A stretch of DNA of 64,000 bases, taken from contig JAFMOC010000070.1 of NCBI GenBank assembly GCA_019802505.1, positions 349,501 to 413,500 on the forward strand. Direction: 5' to 3'. Numbering within the stretch: position 1 is the first letter of the stretch; each line of letters opens with the position of its first letter. The notes beneath the pieces were generated by a model. That model saw only the letters and a list, made by a program, of their open reading frames with translations, ran no database searches and was not told the origin of the DNA. Below, piece after piece: positions 41,481 to 54,540 of this stretch. Source of the DNA: Corydoras sp. C115 (Eukaryota; Chordata; Actinopteri; Siluriformes; Callichthyidae). Position numbers and translations under genes: made by a program.

Positions 41481-42479
41481 CCTGAAGAACTTGTTTAGGC
41501 AAACGAGACAGGCAACCCTTTTCTGTACATGATGCTTAAGCTGGGAGTGATGGATGATCTACAGTATAGATAAGAAACGGCTTTCATTAAGGTCCTCACC
41601 CCCAAAATAAAGGTCCCTGCTGCAGGTTGCATCGATCATTTGCCTTCTAACGAATTAATTTAGTTATATTTTGTACATTCTCAGTTTAGTCACAACATTA
41701 AAAGCTGTATATGTCCTTCTAGATTTACAAATCTAGTGTCGTAGTGTTGTAAGCTGGTGTGGTGGTTGGCTTTAGGGAACCACAGATGCAGCCGCATGAG
41801 ATGGAACATTAAACTTTATTAATTTAACAAAAAAAAAAGAAATTCATAAAGGTTTACCATTTATACTACCACAGCACAAATGATACCTCAGGATGTATAA
41901 AACATCTACCACCACACTGCTGTACTCAACATCATTCTAAGAGCATGCACCCCTACTGTAAACATGGCACCCAACCGAACTAACGTGGCAAAATCATGCT
42001 GAAACGCTAGAAGGACTCTTTGTCCATGCCTAACATTGTCCTACCACCTGCTAGAAAGAGGCTGGGAGGACAGAGATATAATACAGTACCTCTTACTGAA
42101 TGCAGGAACTTTGTCAGAAGCAGGACGATCTGTAACCCCATGCAGTAGCCGACATGCTGACAGTCTATAGGAAGTGGTGCAGCCCAATAACGACCCAGCA
42201 CCAATCTGATTAATTAAGGCAGCTTAAATACACTTCATGCTAATTTGGTGATTGGCGTCAGGTGCGTCCACACCTGCACCCTGCACCTCAAAACAGCAAG
42301 ACCTGCTATTGATACGAATTCAGGCTTTCTGTTGATACTAGCTACAGGTTCAGAACTTTTTAAGGTGTAAGTGACTTCAGTGAGTCAGTTCAGTGAAGAT
42401 ATTAGGATTTGTTGTTTGCAAAGATTTTTCCATAAAAAAACAAACAAAAAGAAACTTTTAATGAATTCAGACTCGGAAC
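41481..42479. other. unique sequence
   Basis: AT-leaning, no gene or repeat family seen. Confidence 0.4.
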
Positions 42480-42545
42480 ACTCTAAAGCTGCTTTGTAAG
42501 AATGTACTTGATAAACACTTGATAAATAAAATTTTCTTTTAATCT
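42480..42545 (-). mobile_element. TTCAAG-family fragment
   Basis: CTCTAAAGCTGCTTTGTAAG and AATGTACTTGATAAA are the reverse of the 95-bp insertion at 13.07 kb (ACAGTACATTGTCACAAAGCAGC). Diverged. Confidence 0.5.
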
Positions 42546-42611
42546 TTCTCTTGATAAATAGTTTGTCCAAAGAACCATTTCGCTATTTAAGCAATATTAA
42601 GAAACAGCATA

Positions 42612-42680
<69 letters not shown>
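42612..42680. repeat. (TA)n microsatellite
   Basis: Pure TA run abutting a truncated SINE. Confidence 0.97.
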
Positions 42681-42684
<4 letters not shown>

Positions 42685-42801
42685 CAGCGATGGATTGTCG
42701 CCCTGTCCTGGATCTTTCTGCCCAGCGCCCGAAGGGTTCTCCCCTGGATGGGCATGGGGAACCCCACCACGATAAAGCGGAAGATAATGGATGGATGGAT
42801 A
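42681..42801 (+). mobile_element. SINE-A 3' part between two (TA)n runs
   Basis: Begins abruptly at GCCCAGCGATGGATTG and runs to GATAATGGATGGATGGAT. Everything 5' of the TATAGAGTGTG region is replaced by (TA)n, and (TA)n resumes after the tail. Confidence 0.92.
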
Positions 42802-42807
42802 TATACA

Positions 42808-42882
<75 letters not shown>
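42802..42882. repeat. (TA)n then (CA)n
   Basis: TA run to about 42866 followed by about 16 bp of CA. Confidence 0.96.
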
Positions 42883-42883
<1 letters not shown>

Positions 42884-43129
42884 TTATTTTTACCAAAGAG
42901 CTCAGGTTCATTCAGATGTACTTGATTCATCATTTATTGCTGTAAGTCTTGGTCATTGCAGAGAATGATTCACCTGATTCAATCTCCGAACTCACTGCAG
43001 GATAAAGTATTAATAAAAAAAAACTGATTAGCTCTGTATAAAGTACACCAGCCAGCTGATCAATAAAACAGATGATCATGGTTATAAAGTAACGATTCAT
43101 TAATTTTAACACTTATCTCTTCATCATGA
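42883..43129. other. unique sequence
   Basis: Nothing recognised. Confidence 0.4.
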
Positions 43130-44868
43130 CTCAATAGACTGATTCAACGACTCGTTTCATTCTTTTTTTGCTCAGCCAATTATGGCTCCTCAGATAAAGC
43201 CAGCTTATTTCTAATGGCTGAAACCACGGTTAGTCGCTTTGACTTGGCTTCCCTTTCAGAGGAATCACGGAGCCTGTCAACGAAACAAAAAAAAACGACA
43301 GACTTCATGCCAGGAACTAATACCAGTGTGTTCTCTTTTCTTCAGTGGCTGGTTTATTGAGATTGAATCTTCCGTGAATAAAACATTACTGATTCAAATC
43401 ATTTAACAGACAGGCGGAGCAGACTTTGGCAAGCAGCCGAGCTTTTTTTTTTTTTAACATTTCTTTTCCTTTTTAGTTACAGCAGTACATGTGGTCTCTT
43501 ATTTGTCCTATCTCAAGCTAAAAAGAGCTGACAGTAGGGTGAACACCCTAAACCTTTCCAATCACTGGGCTGGAGCGTCAGCGTCGGAATGGTGTTCTGC
43601 TCAACGTAAAAATGCCGCGACCTATACTGTTACTCTTCCGCAATTTCCCGAACCCCCCCGAAAAATGAACTTGAACAGTTTGTTTGGATTGCTCAGATTG
43701 TTATGGCAGTGAGCAAAAAGTGGGCCAAGATCATTTCAGCTGGGTTTTGTTAGAGCGCTTTCATTTGTTTTGAGTAGAAGGTGTGCTGACGATGTGTTTC
43801 TTTAGCATTGCTTTCCATGAACTTTGCGGAACTATGGCAGCGTAGATGTAATTATTTTCTGTACAATGTGCTAAAATGAGCATTTAACTTAGTTTTTCTG
43901 GGACTTTTTTATCTCTTTTATTTGTTTTCCATAGTCAGTCAATGCAGAGTCGGCAGAAACGACCCAATTGCATCAGAAAACGACTCGCACCGGCCAGAGT
44001 CTGACAAAATCCTTAGGCTTGCGCGGTTTAGGGCTAATGTGCATGGCTAATATGCATTGCCTATTTAGATGTGGAAGGTGGACATTGCAGTGCCCACTCT
44101 GAAGACGTGTGTTAAAGACGTGTGGGATGGTCCTCCTGACACTTTAGTGGCCACTTCTCCATAATTGGGATATCACCAGGCGGGTTTGCACTGAAAACAT
44201 GTCACAGCGATCATTTGGTTTGCCAGACCCTTTAATAAACTCGCAAACAACTTCTCTGGCACAGTCTGCATGTGTCAGACTGACCTCCACGGGTTAGAGT
44301 GGCAAATCCATTCCACTGTAACTAATAGCAGACAGGTCCAACGATGTTAAATCGATTACAAACTGTACAACAACGCGCTTCTCCAGTCCACAATTGAGTT
44401 CCACTGGAATGAAGCATGCAGAATTTTCCATCTTAAGCAGCCGTTGTTGTCTTTGTGTTGTGGGTCTTTAATTTAAGGGCAGGCTGTTGGCAGAGACCAC
44501 AAACTATTGGGTTTTCCCATCTATTTTTCTCGAATGCAGCCCAGTTCTCTGAGGATCACTGGATTCTCTATCATTTAGAATAATCAGGACTAAATGAATA
44601 ACAAAATCAGTCACCCAGACCTCGGGTGTGACAGTAACTATATGCTGCAGCCTCATTATCAGGACAGAATGGACATAGAGGAAATAATTTATAGTGTATT
44701 ATTAGTGTATGTCATGCTCAGTGATTTCCTACCATCAGTGAGCTGGACCCATAGACTTTAGGGACCGTACTTTATCGATCTTTAGCAAGCTGTTGACTGT
44801 GCAATGTGTTTGCTTTCGCTGTAAAGACTGATCTTTAATTATTAGTTAATTAAAATTAATTATCCAGG
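43130..44868. other. long complex block, candidate regulatory DNA
   Basis: 1.7 kb nearly free of repeats. Notable strings: AGCCAATTATGGCTCC, CTAATGGCTGAAACCACGG, GGGCTAATGTGCATGGC, GCTAATATGCATTGCC (octamer-like), CCATAATTGGGATATCACC. The minus and plus strands lack a frame longer than 73 residues in 43.1-44.8 kb, so this is not coding. Confidence 0.45.
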
Positions 44869-44992
44869 GGTGTGATTTGGGCGAAATGTACAATTAACCA
44901 ATCAGTGTGCTACTTGCCGTTCCCTTTATGAACCAGGTGCACTCTGACTTTGGTGGATTGCTATTTCAGCGGTGCAGCTATCCGGTCACTTG
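44869..44992 (+). mobile_element. hAT-like MITE fragment, copy 8
   Basis: GTACAATTAACCAATCAGTG, GCCGTTCCCTTTATGAACCAGG, GACTTTGGTGGATTGCTATTT and GCGGTGCAGCTA match the 5' part of the family. Confidence 0.6.
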
Positions 44993-45179
44993 TGTCATTT
45001 TGAAGAATTTTCTCCTAAAACTTTGTAAGACAAACATTACTTTTGGTCAAATAAACTTACTGCCCTCGTGAATTTTAATGATGCTAAGACATTTTTTAAA
45101 AAGTTCACTCTGTTGAGATTCACACTTCTTAGATATTTTTTATTTTTCTTTTCCCCAAAAAACGGTTCTACGGGTCCAG
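44993..45179. other. AT-rich sequence
   Basis: Nothing recognised. Confidence 0.4.
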
Positions 45180-45570
45180 ATCTCTAAATGAGGACGCCTA
45201 AGGTGACAGCACTATCTCCAGCGCTGATTAAGGCAAAGACAGAACATCGACATTCAAAGCCACCAATTTAACTTTCATACCGGAGCTGAACGGGACGCGG
45301 CGGCTCCATCAAAGCCCGCTCGCTGGTATGGCTTTTAATTGATAAACTGAAATTTTTGGCCTAATTTGCTTGAAGAGTGTAAAATGAGAGTCGCTTAATC
45401 AGCCCTCGCTTAATTTCACTCGGTACTTTAGCAGCTAATATGTTTGACACGTCTTTTAAATCAGTGATAGTCTGCGCGCCGTCTGATTGGCCGGGCTGTC
45501 ACTGTATGAGGGGCGCCTGGGGCGCTTTGCTCGCCTCTCTATGGATTCCGAATCGGCTTCGTGAGTGACG
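45180..45570. other. candidate conserved non-coding element
   Basis: GGCTTTTAATTGATAAACTG, GGCCTAATTTGCTTGAAG, GTCGCTTAATCAGCCCTCGC, TGATTGGCCGGGCTGTCA. Dense homeodomain-like cores and a CCAAT box (ATTGG) in complex DNA, and no open frame. Enhancer or promoter-proximal role is inferred only. Confidence 0.45.
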
Positions 45571-46040
45571 CGTGTCTGGAAATGTCCACTGGATTCAAAG
45601 CATGTTATTACAGGAAGCTTTATTATGACACCTAAATCGTCAGAAGCGAAACTCGGCCAAACGCATGACGGAAAGGACCTCGCTCTTCACACCCCATCTG
45701 TTCTCCCCGCCACGCCATCTTCTGCGTGAGGGGGTGGAGCTGCCAAGAGTCCAAGCTGGAGGGAAGCTGAAGGCTTTACATATGTGGAGATGCTACATAC
45801 TGAACTTAGCTGCGAGCCAAAGAAAGAAAGTTAAATAAAGTTTGCTCTCAGTATGATTTGCTTTATTTGATGATGATGATGATGATGGTGATGATGTCAT
45901 AATGTTAGTTTCATCTAAACTCTCAAGTTAAAACGAGAAAAGTATCTTCATCATATATCCAGGATTTTTATTGGTTGTAAACCTCATCGTTTCCAGATGT
46001 GGAGAACCTCTGGTGGAGATTTGACACTGCAGTTCTTTAT
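45571..46040. other. unique sequence with (GAT)n
   Basis: A short (GAT)n at 45868-45896. Otherwise unique. Confidence 0.45.
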
Positions 46041-46700
46041 ATCGTCTCCAATTTAACGTCCACCATTTAATCTGGTTCCAATCTAACATTCAGTATTTAA
46101 TCTCTGTTCCACTGCCTTTAATCTAACATCCACCTTTTATTCTCTTGAACATCGTTCTCTAACATCCACACCTTTAACTCGTTTACAGTCATCAAGCATC
46201 CACCTTTAAGACAATTTCAAACATTATTCTAAACTTTTGACTTTAATCTAACATTAACTTTTAATCTGTTTTTAATCAACATCCACCATTTAATCTCGTT
46301 TATACTGTCTTCTTTCAAACATCCACCTTGGCTTGATATTTAAACCACCTTTAACATAACATCCACCTTTAATTCCCTTGAACATGGTCCTCTAACATCC
46401 ATCCCTTTAACTCGTTTACAGAGTCTGTGTTACAGAATTCTCAATATCCCCTCCACCTCTTAAACTTTTGACACTGTCCTTAATCTACATTTATTTTTGA
46501 ATCTGTTTTTAATCAACATCCACCGTTTAATCTTTCAGACATCCACCTTGGCATCAGGTTTAAATCACCTTTAATCTAACATCCGCCTTTTAAACATTTT
46601 AACCCATTATTCTTAACCCACCCTCCACCTTTTAATCTCTTTTACACTTTCCTCAGTTTAACATAAAACAAATTAACATCCACCTTGCACTCTCTTTAAC
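46041..46700. repeat. degenerate higher-order tandem repeat
   Basis: Made of loosely repeated 25-50 bp words around AACATCCACCTTTTAATCTC. On top of this is a longer period: CCTTTAATCTAACATCC-type starts occur at 46115, 46348 and 46568 (spacings 233 and 220 bp), and the order of sub-words (TTGAACATSGTYCTCTAAC, then CCTTTAACTCGTTTACAG, then TTTTTAATCAACATCCACC, then CATCCACCTTGGC) is kept between the first two units. No open frame and no similarity to the transposons here. Confidence 0.85.
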
Positions 46701-47194
46701 GCTGTACGTTTGCTGTATGTACAAAGTACAACCAAAGAATAAGAGTACTGACCCTTGTGGTACACCATACTGCAATCGGACCGTACAGTCTGTCCAATAG
46801 TATTTAGAACAAGAGAGTGCCGGTTCTCCTGTCATTGTCTAAATAGTTGCTTTTGTGTCTGCATCATTCTGCAGAGCGCTGCTCACCATGCAGTCCCCCT
46901 GCAGCCTCCATCTGCAGAAGTCCCTGTTACAGTGATCATCACTCTCCCATAGTTGTGTACTAGCGTTTAATTTGGTTCACCACTAATCAGTTTAACTGAC
47001 TGAGATGATACAGTGTGCATCTGGCAAAAAGCCACAGAGTCCCTGAGTAGTTTCTTTTGCACGTGATACTGTAATGTGGTGTCTAGTATTTATATAAGCA
47101 TCAGACACCCTGCACAGCTGTTCTGCTGGATGTTCCGCTTCTGTTTTTTAACGTCATTCCATCTTCTCTTAAAATGGTAGTGAAAATCTCTTCT
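46701..47194. other. unique sequence
   Basis: Nothing recognised. Confidence 0.4.
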
Positions 47195-47838
47195 CATCTC
47201 ATTATTTTAATCCTATAGCAGGGTCGCAGGGGGGTTCCCATCCAACAAAAGAACGTTTAAGGCACAGGACAGATACACCCAGGACAGGGTGTCACTCAAT
47301 CACTGGGCACACTCACACACTCTATATAAGGGCAATTTAGATAAATAATAAATAAATGTAATTGGCACGGTGGCTTAGTGGTTAGCACGTCCACCTCTCA
47401 GCACTAGGGATTCCCGGTTCGAATCCCCATCTGGGTGGAGTTTCCATGTTCTCCCCGTGTCCGCTTGGGTTTCCTCCGGGTTCTCCGGTTTCCTCCCACA
47501 GTCCAAAAACATGGATCAAGTCAATTGAGTTCTCCAAATTGCCCCATATAGTAGAGTGTGTCTGTGTGAATGAATGTGTGCCCAGCGATAGATTGGCGCC
47601 CTGTCCTGGGTCTATCTGCCCAGCGCCTGAAATGTTCTCCCCTGGATGGGCATGGGGAACCCCTCCGCAACCCTAATATAGGACAAAGCGGAAGATAATG
47701 AATGAATGAATGAATGAATGAATAAATAAATGTTTTTGGGTTGTGGAAGGAAACCCACGTGGACACGGGGAGAACATATAATCGGGATTGAAACCGCTGA
47801 GAGGCAGACATGCTAACCACTACGGCACCGTGCTGCTC
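47195..47838 (-). mobile_element. SINE-A, old copy, split by a younger SINE-A
   Basis: Minus copy in two parts: 47195-47346 (CATCTCATTATTTTAATCC, GGACAGATACACCCAGG, CTATATAAGGGCAATTTAG) and 47734-47838 (GTTTTTGGGTTGTGGAAGG, GGGGAGAACATATAATC, GGGATTGAAACCGCTGAGAGG, CCGTGCTGC). The insert is on the opposite strand. Confidence 0.85.
47360..47720 (+). mobile_element. SINE-A, young type, nested in the old copy
   Basis: Head from GGCACGGTGGCTTAGTGG (A box intact), B box GGTTCGAATCC, young centre, GATAATGAATG tail. Flanked by perfect AATAAATAAATGT (47347-47359 and 47721-47733); the right copy merges with the AATG tail, so length is approximate. Confidence 0.92.
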
Positions 47839-49082
47839 CCGTCCTTTAATTGTGTTTATTTTATACCCAGATTTAAATGACGATGAGAGGAACCCGCTGC
47901 ACGCGCTTTATTTAGCAGTTATTAGAACGTTTTCTCACACAGTCAATTAGGATTTATTGTCTTAAGAAAATGGAGCTTTGCATTACATATGAATAATAGA
48001 TTATAAAGGAATCCTTTCAAGGACGCAGTTCTTTACATCATCAATAACATTTATTTTTAAATCCATTAAGTGGTCAATGAATTTTCTTGAAAAAAATAAA
48101 AAACCTCAGCAGCGCTCGGCTCATCCACGGCGGCGGTGACTTCATTATATTTCTTCCAAGTAACAAACCTGAAGAACTGCATGGAGTCTCCGGTTCAGAG
48201 GTGACCTGTGGGGCCTTCACCGGTTCCCCTTGCCTGGAGGTGAGTGCCTCCCATCTAATTAAGAGATAAAAGCTGCCACTTACCATGGGCTTCAGGGCTT
48301 CGCTCAGATGCACCGAGAGCGAGTGGGAGCGAGAGAAGCACTCGGGTTACCATGGCCACCTGCCAGTGTGCCCGGATCGCAGTACATCTCTATCAGGACT
48401 GAAGGAACAGCATCTGCCTCGCAGCACAACACGGCCAGAGAGAAAAGGCGGTATTTTTAGCACGCATCGTGTTTTCTTTACATGCCACTTTAGGTACTTT
48501 GTACAAAAAGCCTGCGAGAAGCATTAACGTAATGGAGGTCGTATCCGAGGTGGCAAAGATAAAATAGCATAACGTTATTGAGATTTATTGACGTTGTGTT
48601 CGTAGTGAAACGTGGTAATGATGGATGTAATGATTCAGGCACATGGTAACAGAATCAGGTTTTCTTTTGCCGTTAAAGACAGAAGCACTGCATCAGAAGG
48701 AAACGAGAGCAGGGCAAGGGGGCATGGGGGCATGAAGGGAGGGAGGGAGGGAGGGAGGAATAAGACCCTTCATGGACCAGCGGGACGGCTGTCATCAGAG
48801 ACAGCATGGTCATGCCAATCGTTGCTGTGTCTACGGATGCTGCCAACAGGCACGGTAACGAGTTGGATGGGGGCAGGCTGGAGCATCGGCAATAATCCTG
48901 GCTTTAAAGGATCCAGATGGCTAACCTTTAACTTAAAATATTGTTTTTGGAGAAAGGCGTTCTTCGCTTTCGCTTTTTTTTTTCTGCTCTCTGTATTTCT
49001 CTCTCACCTGCTGCGTTGTTTCAGATCCGACACTGTGTCCAGCAATGTTCTGCTACAGAGCGCGATAGGCTTATATGAGCCA

Positions 49083-49085
<3 letters not shown>
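47839..49085. other. unique sequence, no gene identified
   Basis: (GGGA)n at about 48738-48759. A 191-residue plus frame at 48612-49187 spans this and the (TG)n beyond; it has a poly-Arg/Gly part from (GGGA)n and a Cys/Val tail from (TG)n and no domain, so I do not call it. 48090-48500 is balanced and complex. Confidence 0.4.

Positions 49086-49123
<38 letters not shown>
49086..49123. repeat. (TG)n microsatellite
   Basis: Pure run. Confidence 0.97.
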
Positions 49124-49124
<1 letters not shown>

Positions 49125-49973
49125 TGGGACATGTGGACTCCCCTCAGTTTCCAGGGCAGGATGCACACAGAGCCACTCTGTGTGTAGAGAGGGCAGTGAC
49201 ACCACTCACACCATTTTGGACTTGACGGCTCTCCATATACATTCATGTGTGTCATGGTGGGACACATTAAACAGTTAATAAGACTCATTTCAATGAATGA
49301 AATGAACATGCGGGCTTATAAAACCTAAATACGTGTTAAACCCGGTCACAGCTGATTAATACGGGGCACATTTAAAAGATGCTACCGTAACAAACCACTC
49401 GAAAAAGCATTTCAATGCTGTCTGTACCGTGTATAAATACACGTGACAAATAAACTAGATTTGATTTGATTTGTTTTTTATAAGATCCATCTCATCGATA
49501 TCAATAAAGAAAATCTGTGTGTTCTGAAACGTTCGGTGTGTATTTAAAAGGTTCTTTACATTTTGTTACAGTCTTTAAAGCTGTTTATGGTATTTGACTT
49601 TCGTTTTATTCCAACAGCTGAAACATTGTGACATCAGTATGTTATTTTTTGTTTTTAACTCAATGCTTTGCCAAAATATTCAATAATAAATATTCAACTC
49701 CGCCAACAAGAAAGACTTATTTCTGAGTAGAAGTCAGCACCAGGTTATATTGTTACACCACATTGCCTTGGCACTTACTGCGCCGTTGCGAAAACACGTG
49801 TAAATCATGTGATGGTTCAGGTCTGACTGTCAGAGCGCCGTCCGAATAACCAGCGCTAATTTATTAATCATGATTTCACTGAAAACTAATCGAGCATGAG
49901 GCTGAAGGAAATGTCAGGATGTTAGGGCTTAGTGTTGAACATTGTGTTGCTACAGCTTAAATTGTATGGGACG

Positions 49974-49975
<2 letters not shown>
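49124..49975. other. unique sequence with a possible retroelement tail
   Basis: 49415-49472 reads ACACGTGACAAATAAACTAGATTTGATTTGATTTG, in two parts ACACGTGACAAATAAAC and (GATTT)n, resembling the 3' tail of a common fish retroelement. The rest is unremarkable. Confidence 0.4.

Positions 49976-50024
<49 letters not shown>
49976..50024. repeat. (AC)n microsatellite
   Basis: Pure AC run. Confidence 0.97.
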
Positions 50025-50026
<2 letters not shown>

Positions 50027-50098
50027 TGCACACACACTCTCCCAGTGCTTACTTCGAGGTACAAAACAAAACCTGCTCTCTCTTCTCTCCCCGTCTAT

Positions 50099-50101
<3 letters not shown>

Positions 50102-50145
<44 letters not shown>
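50102..50145. repeat. (AC)n microsatellite
   Basis: Second AC run 78 bp beyond the first. Together they open His/Thr frames of 117-177 residues that are not coding. Confidence 0.97.
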
Positions 50146-50146
<1 letters not shown>

Positions 50147-50556
50147 GCGTGCACACACTCAGGTTGAGTCAGGGTGCTCCACTGGGGGAGCCGCGGTGGC
50201 TCCTGTGGTCGATGGCTGGGGCGTCTCGGCCCGTTGTGTGTTGCCACACTCCCTCTCTCTCCTCCAGAGTGGAGCAGACAGCCAGGCTCCTGTGAGCCTC
50301 TACAGTTGCTGTCCCTCTGAGTGGAACACAGAAGAGACTCACAAACGCCCAGACGCTCGCGCCGTCCACGGCCGAGGACGAGTTGAGCTGAGAAAGCGGG
50401 TCAGGCGTTCAGAAACAGGGAGAGGGGCTGCATTCCGGCCGACAGGGAGCCATGGTTACAACTGATCTCATATTAACTTGAGTTAAATGTTGAGAAAAGA
50501 TTCAGCATGGTGCAAAAAGTTCTAAAAAAGTTTAAACATTTTTTTTTAAACTATAT
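50146..50556. other. unique, GC-balanced sequence
   Basis: No gene or repeat recognised. Confidence 0.4.
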
Positions 50557-50568
50557 ATGGCCCCTATA

Positions 50569-50601
<33 letters not shown>

Positions 50602-50727
50602 TGTGCCCAGCGATGGATTGGTGTCATGTCCCGTGTTTATCTTATCTGTCTATCTATCTATAAGTTGAACTTTTCAACAAAAAGTTTTTTTTATAGATAG
50701 ACAGATAAGGACATGACATGAATCTGG

Positions 50728-50758
<31 letters not shown>

Positions 50759-50776
50759 AACACTATATAGGAGCCA
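50557..50776. repeat. fold-back made of inverted SINE-A sequence
   Basis: Left arm 50557-50662 (ATGGCCCCTATATAG, TG run, GTGCCCAGC, GTCATGTCC, TTATCTGTCTATC) is mirrored by right arm 50691-50776 (GATAGACAGATAAGG, ACATGAC, CTGGGCAC, CA run, CTATATAGGAGCCAT). The loop contains a further small hairpin GTTGAACTTTTCAAC. The left arm is SINE-A in plus orientation and the right arm is SINE-A in minus orientation. Confidence 0.88.
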
Positions 50777-50950
50777 TTTATATAGGGGCAATTAGGAACA
50801 GCCAATTCACTTTAAATCCATGTTTTTGGACTGTGGAAGGAAAACCCTGAGGAAACCCACACAGACACAAGGAGGACATGAAAACGCCACCCAGATCAGG
50901 GTTCAAACCTGGATCCCCAGTGCTGAGAGGTGCACTTGTCGTTTAGAGCA
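50691..50950 (-). mobile_element. SINE-A, old type, right side of the fold-back
   Basis: Minus copy continuing past the fold-back: GGGGCAATTAGGAACAGCC, TTTAAATCCATGTTTTTGG, GGAGGACATGAAAACGCC, GGGTTCAAACCTGGATCC, GTGCTGAGAGG. Ends before the A-box region. Confidence 0.82.
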
Positions 50951-51826
50951 GTGGATAAAGGACCATGTTTTTATGCCCCGCCCCCTCAATAAAGTTAATA
51001 AGGACAATGAAGTGACATGAGCACAGTGAACCTGACAGTGAGTTTAAACCGTGATGCAAACTGGATGAGTTTACGTCACAGAAGCCGTGCTTTTCACACC
51101 AACATCCCCGTTTCACCTGCGGAACATCAGCCACCTAAAACAACATGCATTCCGTCATCCTAAAACAAACCCACCGCCCGCTTGAAATCCCTCGGACGCT
51201 GTAAATACCATTACGGGGTCAATACAAACAAGATGGTCCGGCGAGATCGGGATTTCCCGGACCTGCTGGGAATTCTCATTTGATGCGGGAAAGACGAATT
51301 CCGCGCGGGTTCTGCTATTTCGGGGAAGGCCGGACTCTAATGAATATTCCTTTAGAAAGCGTATTCAGGGTGAGAGAAGCTGCTAAAGCGTGTACTTTCA
51401 GGGGTAAATAAACAACACGAGATCAATGTGCCATCTGATCTGTGCGGTGCAAGGCCTGGCTAAAACCGTCCGAAAATCCGATCCGCCGTCCTGTAACCCA
51501 AACGTAATCCGATTGGTGTAGCGCGGCCTGTCAATCTTCTCGGGCGATCGATGATGACGAGATGTGTTTGTGCGTTTCTAAAAACCTCTTTCTGCCTCGT
51601 TCTGGCATGACTGGAAAAGTGGGCTGAGGGTGAGCAGTAATCCCGAGCACAGATTCCACCAGTGACAAAGGTCCGGGTGTCAGTGATACTTCACAAGTAC
51701 TAAATATACCCTCCAGCAGGAGTGACATGAGCAGGTGGAGAGTGAGCATAGCCAAATGCCTCCGAACCCTAAATCTTACAGGTCACTTTTTTTGGCAGGG
51801 GGTGTGCGTTTCTGCGTGCCAGGGAT
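50951..51826. other. unique sequence
   Basis: 51150-51560 is complex with many CpG (GATCTGTGCGGTGCAAGG; GGCGATCGATGATGACG). No gene; candidate conserved non-coding at most. Confidence 0.4.
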
Positions 51827-51843
51827 GGGGGGGGGGGGGGGGG
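51827..51843. repeat. poly-G run
   Basis: About 17 consecutive G. Confidence 0.95.
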
Positions 51844-52307
51844 TATGCGTTTCATGTGGAAGTGTTTGCATGACACCCTGTTCAGAGGCGAAAACGGATC
51901 AGGGGACGCAACCCAAATCAGGGTTTCTGTTCAAAGCCAGCTGGTCTGGCTTAATTAATGCAGGACATTTAGTTGTTTGTATAATTTCTCCTTTTATTTT
52001 TGCATAGACTGCTAGATTTTCGATGAACCCGACCCACAGCAGGAACTGGAGGGTGTGATTTCCCAGGAAAGCCCAAAAACGACACGGGTGAGTTCTCCTT
52101 TGCCCAGTTTTTCCCTTCCTCTTTTTTTTTTTCTCGTGCAAGGAGTCCTGCACCCACGGAAACTTTGGGAACTTCACATGGGGGTTCCTTTTATTGCATT
52201 TATATGAACATCAAACTGTCACATTTAGTTTTATTATCTACAACAATCTATTACAATTATAATTTGGTTTGATTGGATTTTATGCAAATGTATTTTTTTT
52301 CCTTTTA
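51844..52307. other. unique sequence
   Basis: Nothing recognised. Confidence 0.4.
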
Positions 52308-52316
52308 ATAATAATG

Positions 52317-52353
<37 letters not shown>

Positions 52354-52437
52354 TAATAACAATTATAAAAACAATAATAATAATATTTATTTGTATTGAA
52401 AATCATAATAATAGTTATAATAATGCTAATGATGATG

Positions 52438-52500
<63 letters not shown>

Positions 52501-52530
52501 GTAATTATAATTATTATAATTATTATTATA
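52308..52530. repeat. (AAT)n compound microsatellite
   Basis: Two AAT blocks (about 52308-52350 and 52444-52500) joined by imperfect AAT/GAT units. Reads as poly-Asn or poly-Ile in translation. Confidence 0.95.

Positions 52531-54540
<2,010 letters not shown>

Noticed and set aside
46041..46700. CRISPR-like array (short repeated words with differing spacers)
   Set aside because: Repeats are degenerate and vary in length, spacers are related to each other, and the host is a vertebrate.
48612..49187. 191-residue plus frame with a hydrophobic segment
   Set aside because: It crosses (GGGA)n and ends in (TG)n translation. The hydrophobic part comes from a T-rich tract. No domain, no splice structure.
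49932..50465. 177-residue plus frame with His/Thr repeats
   Set aside because: Two (AC)n tracts account for the repeated part; the remainder is unrecognised.
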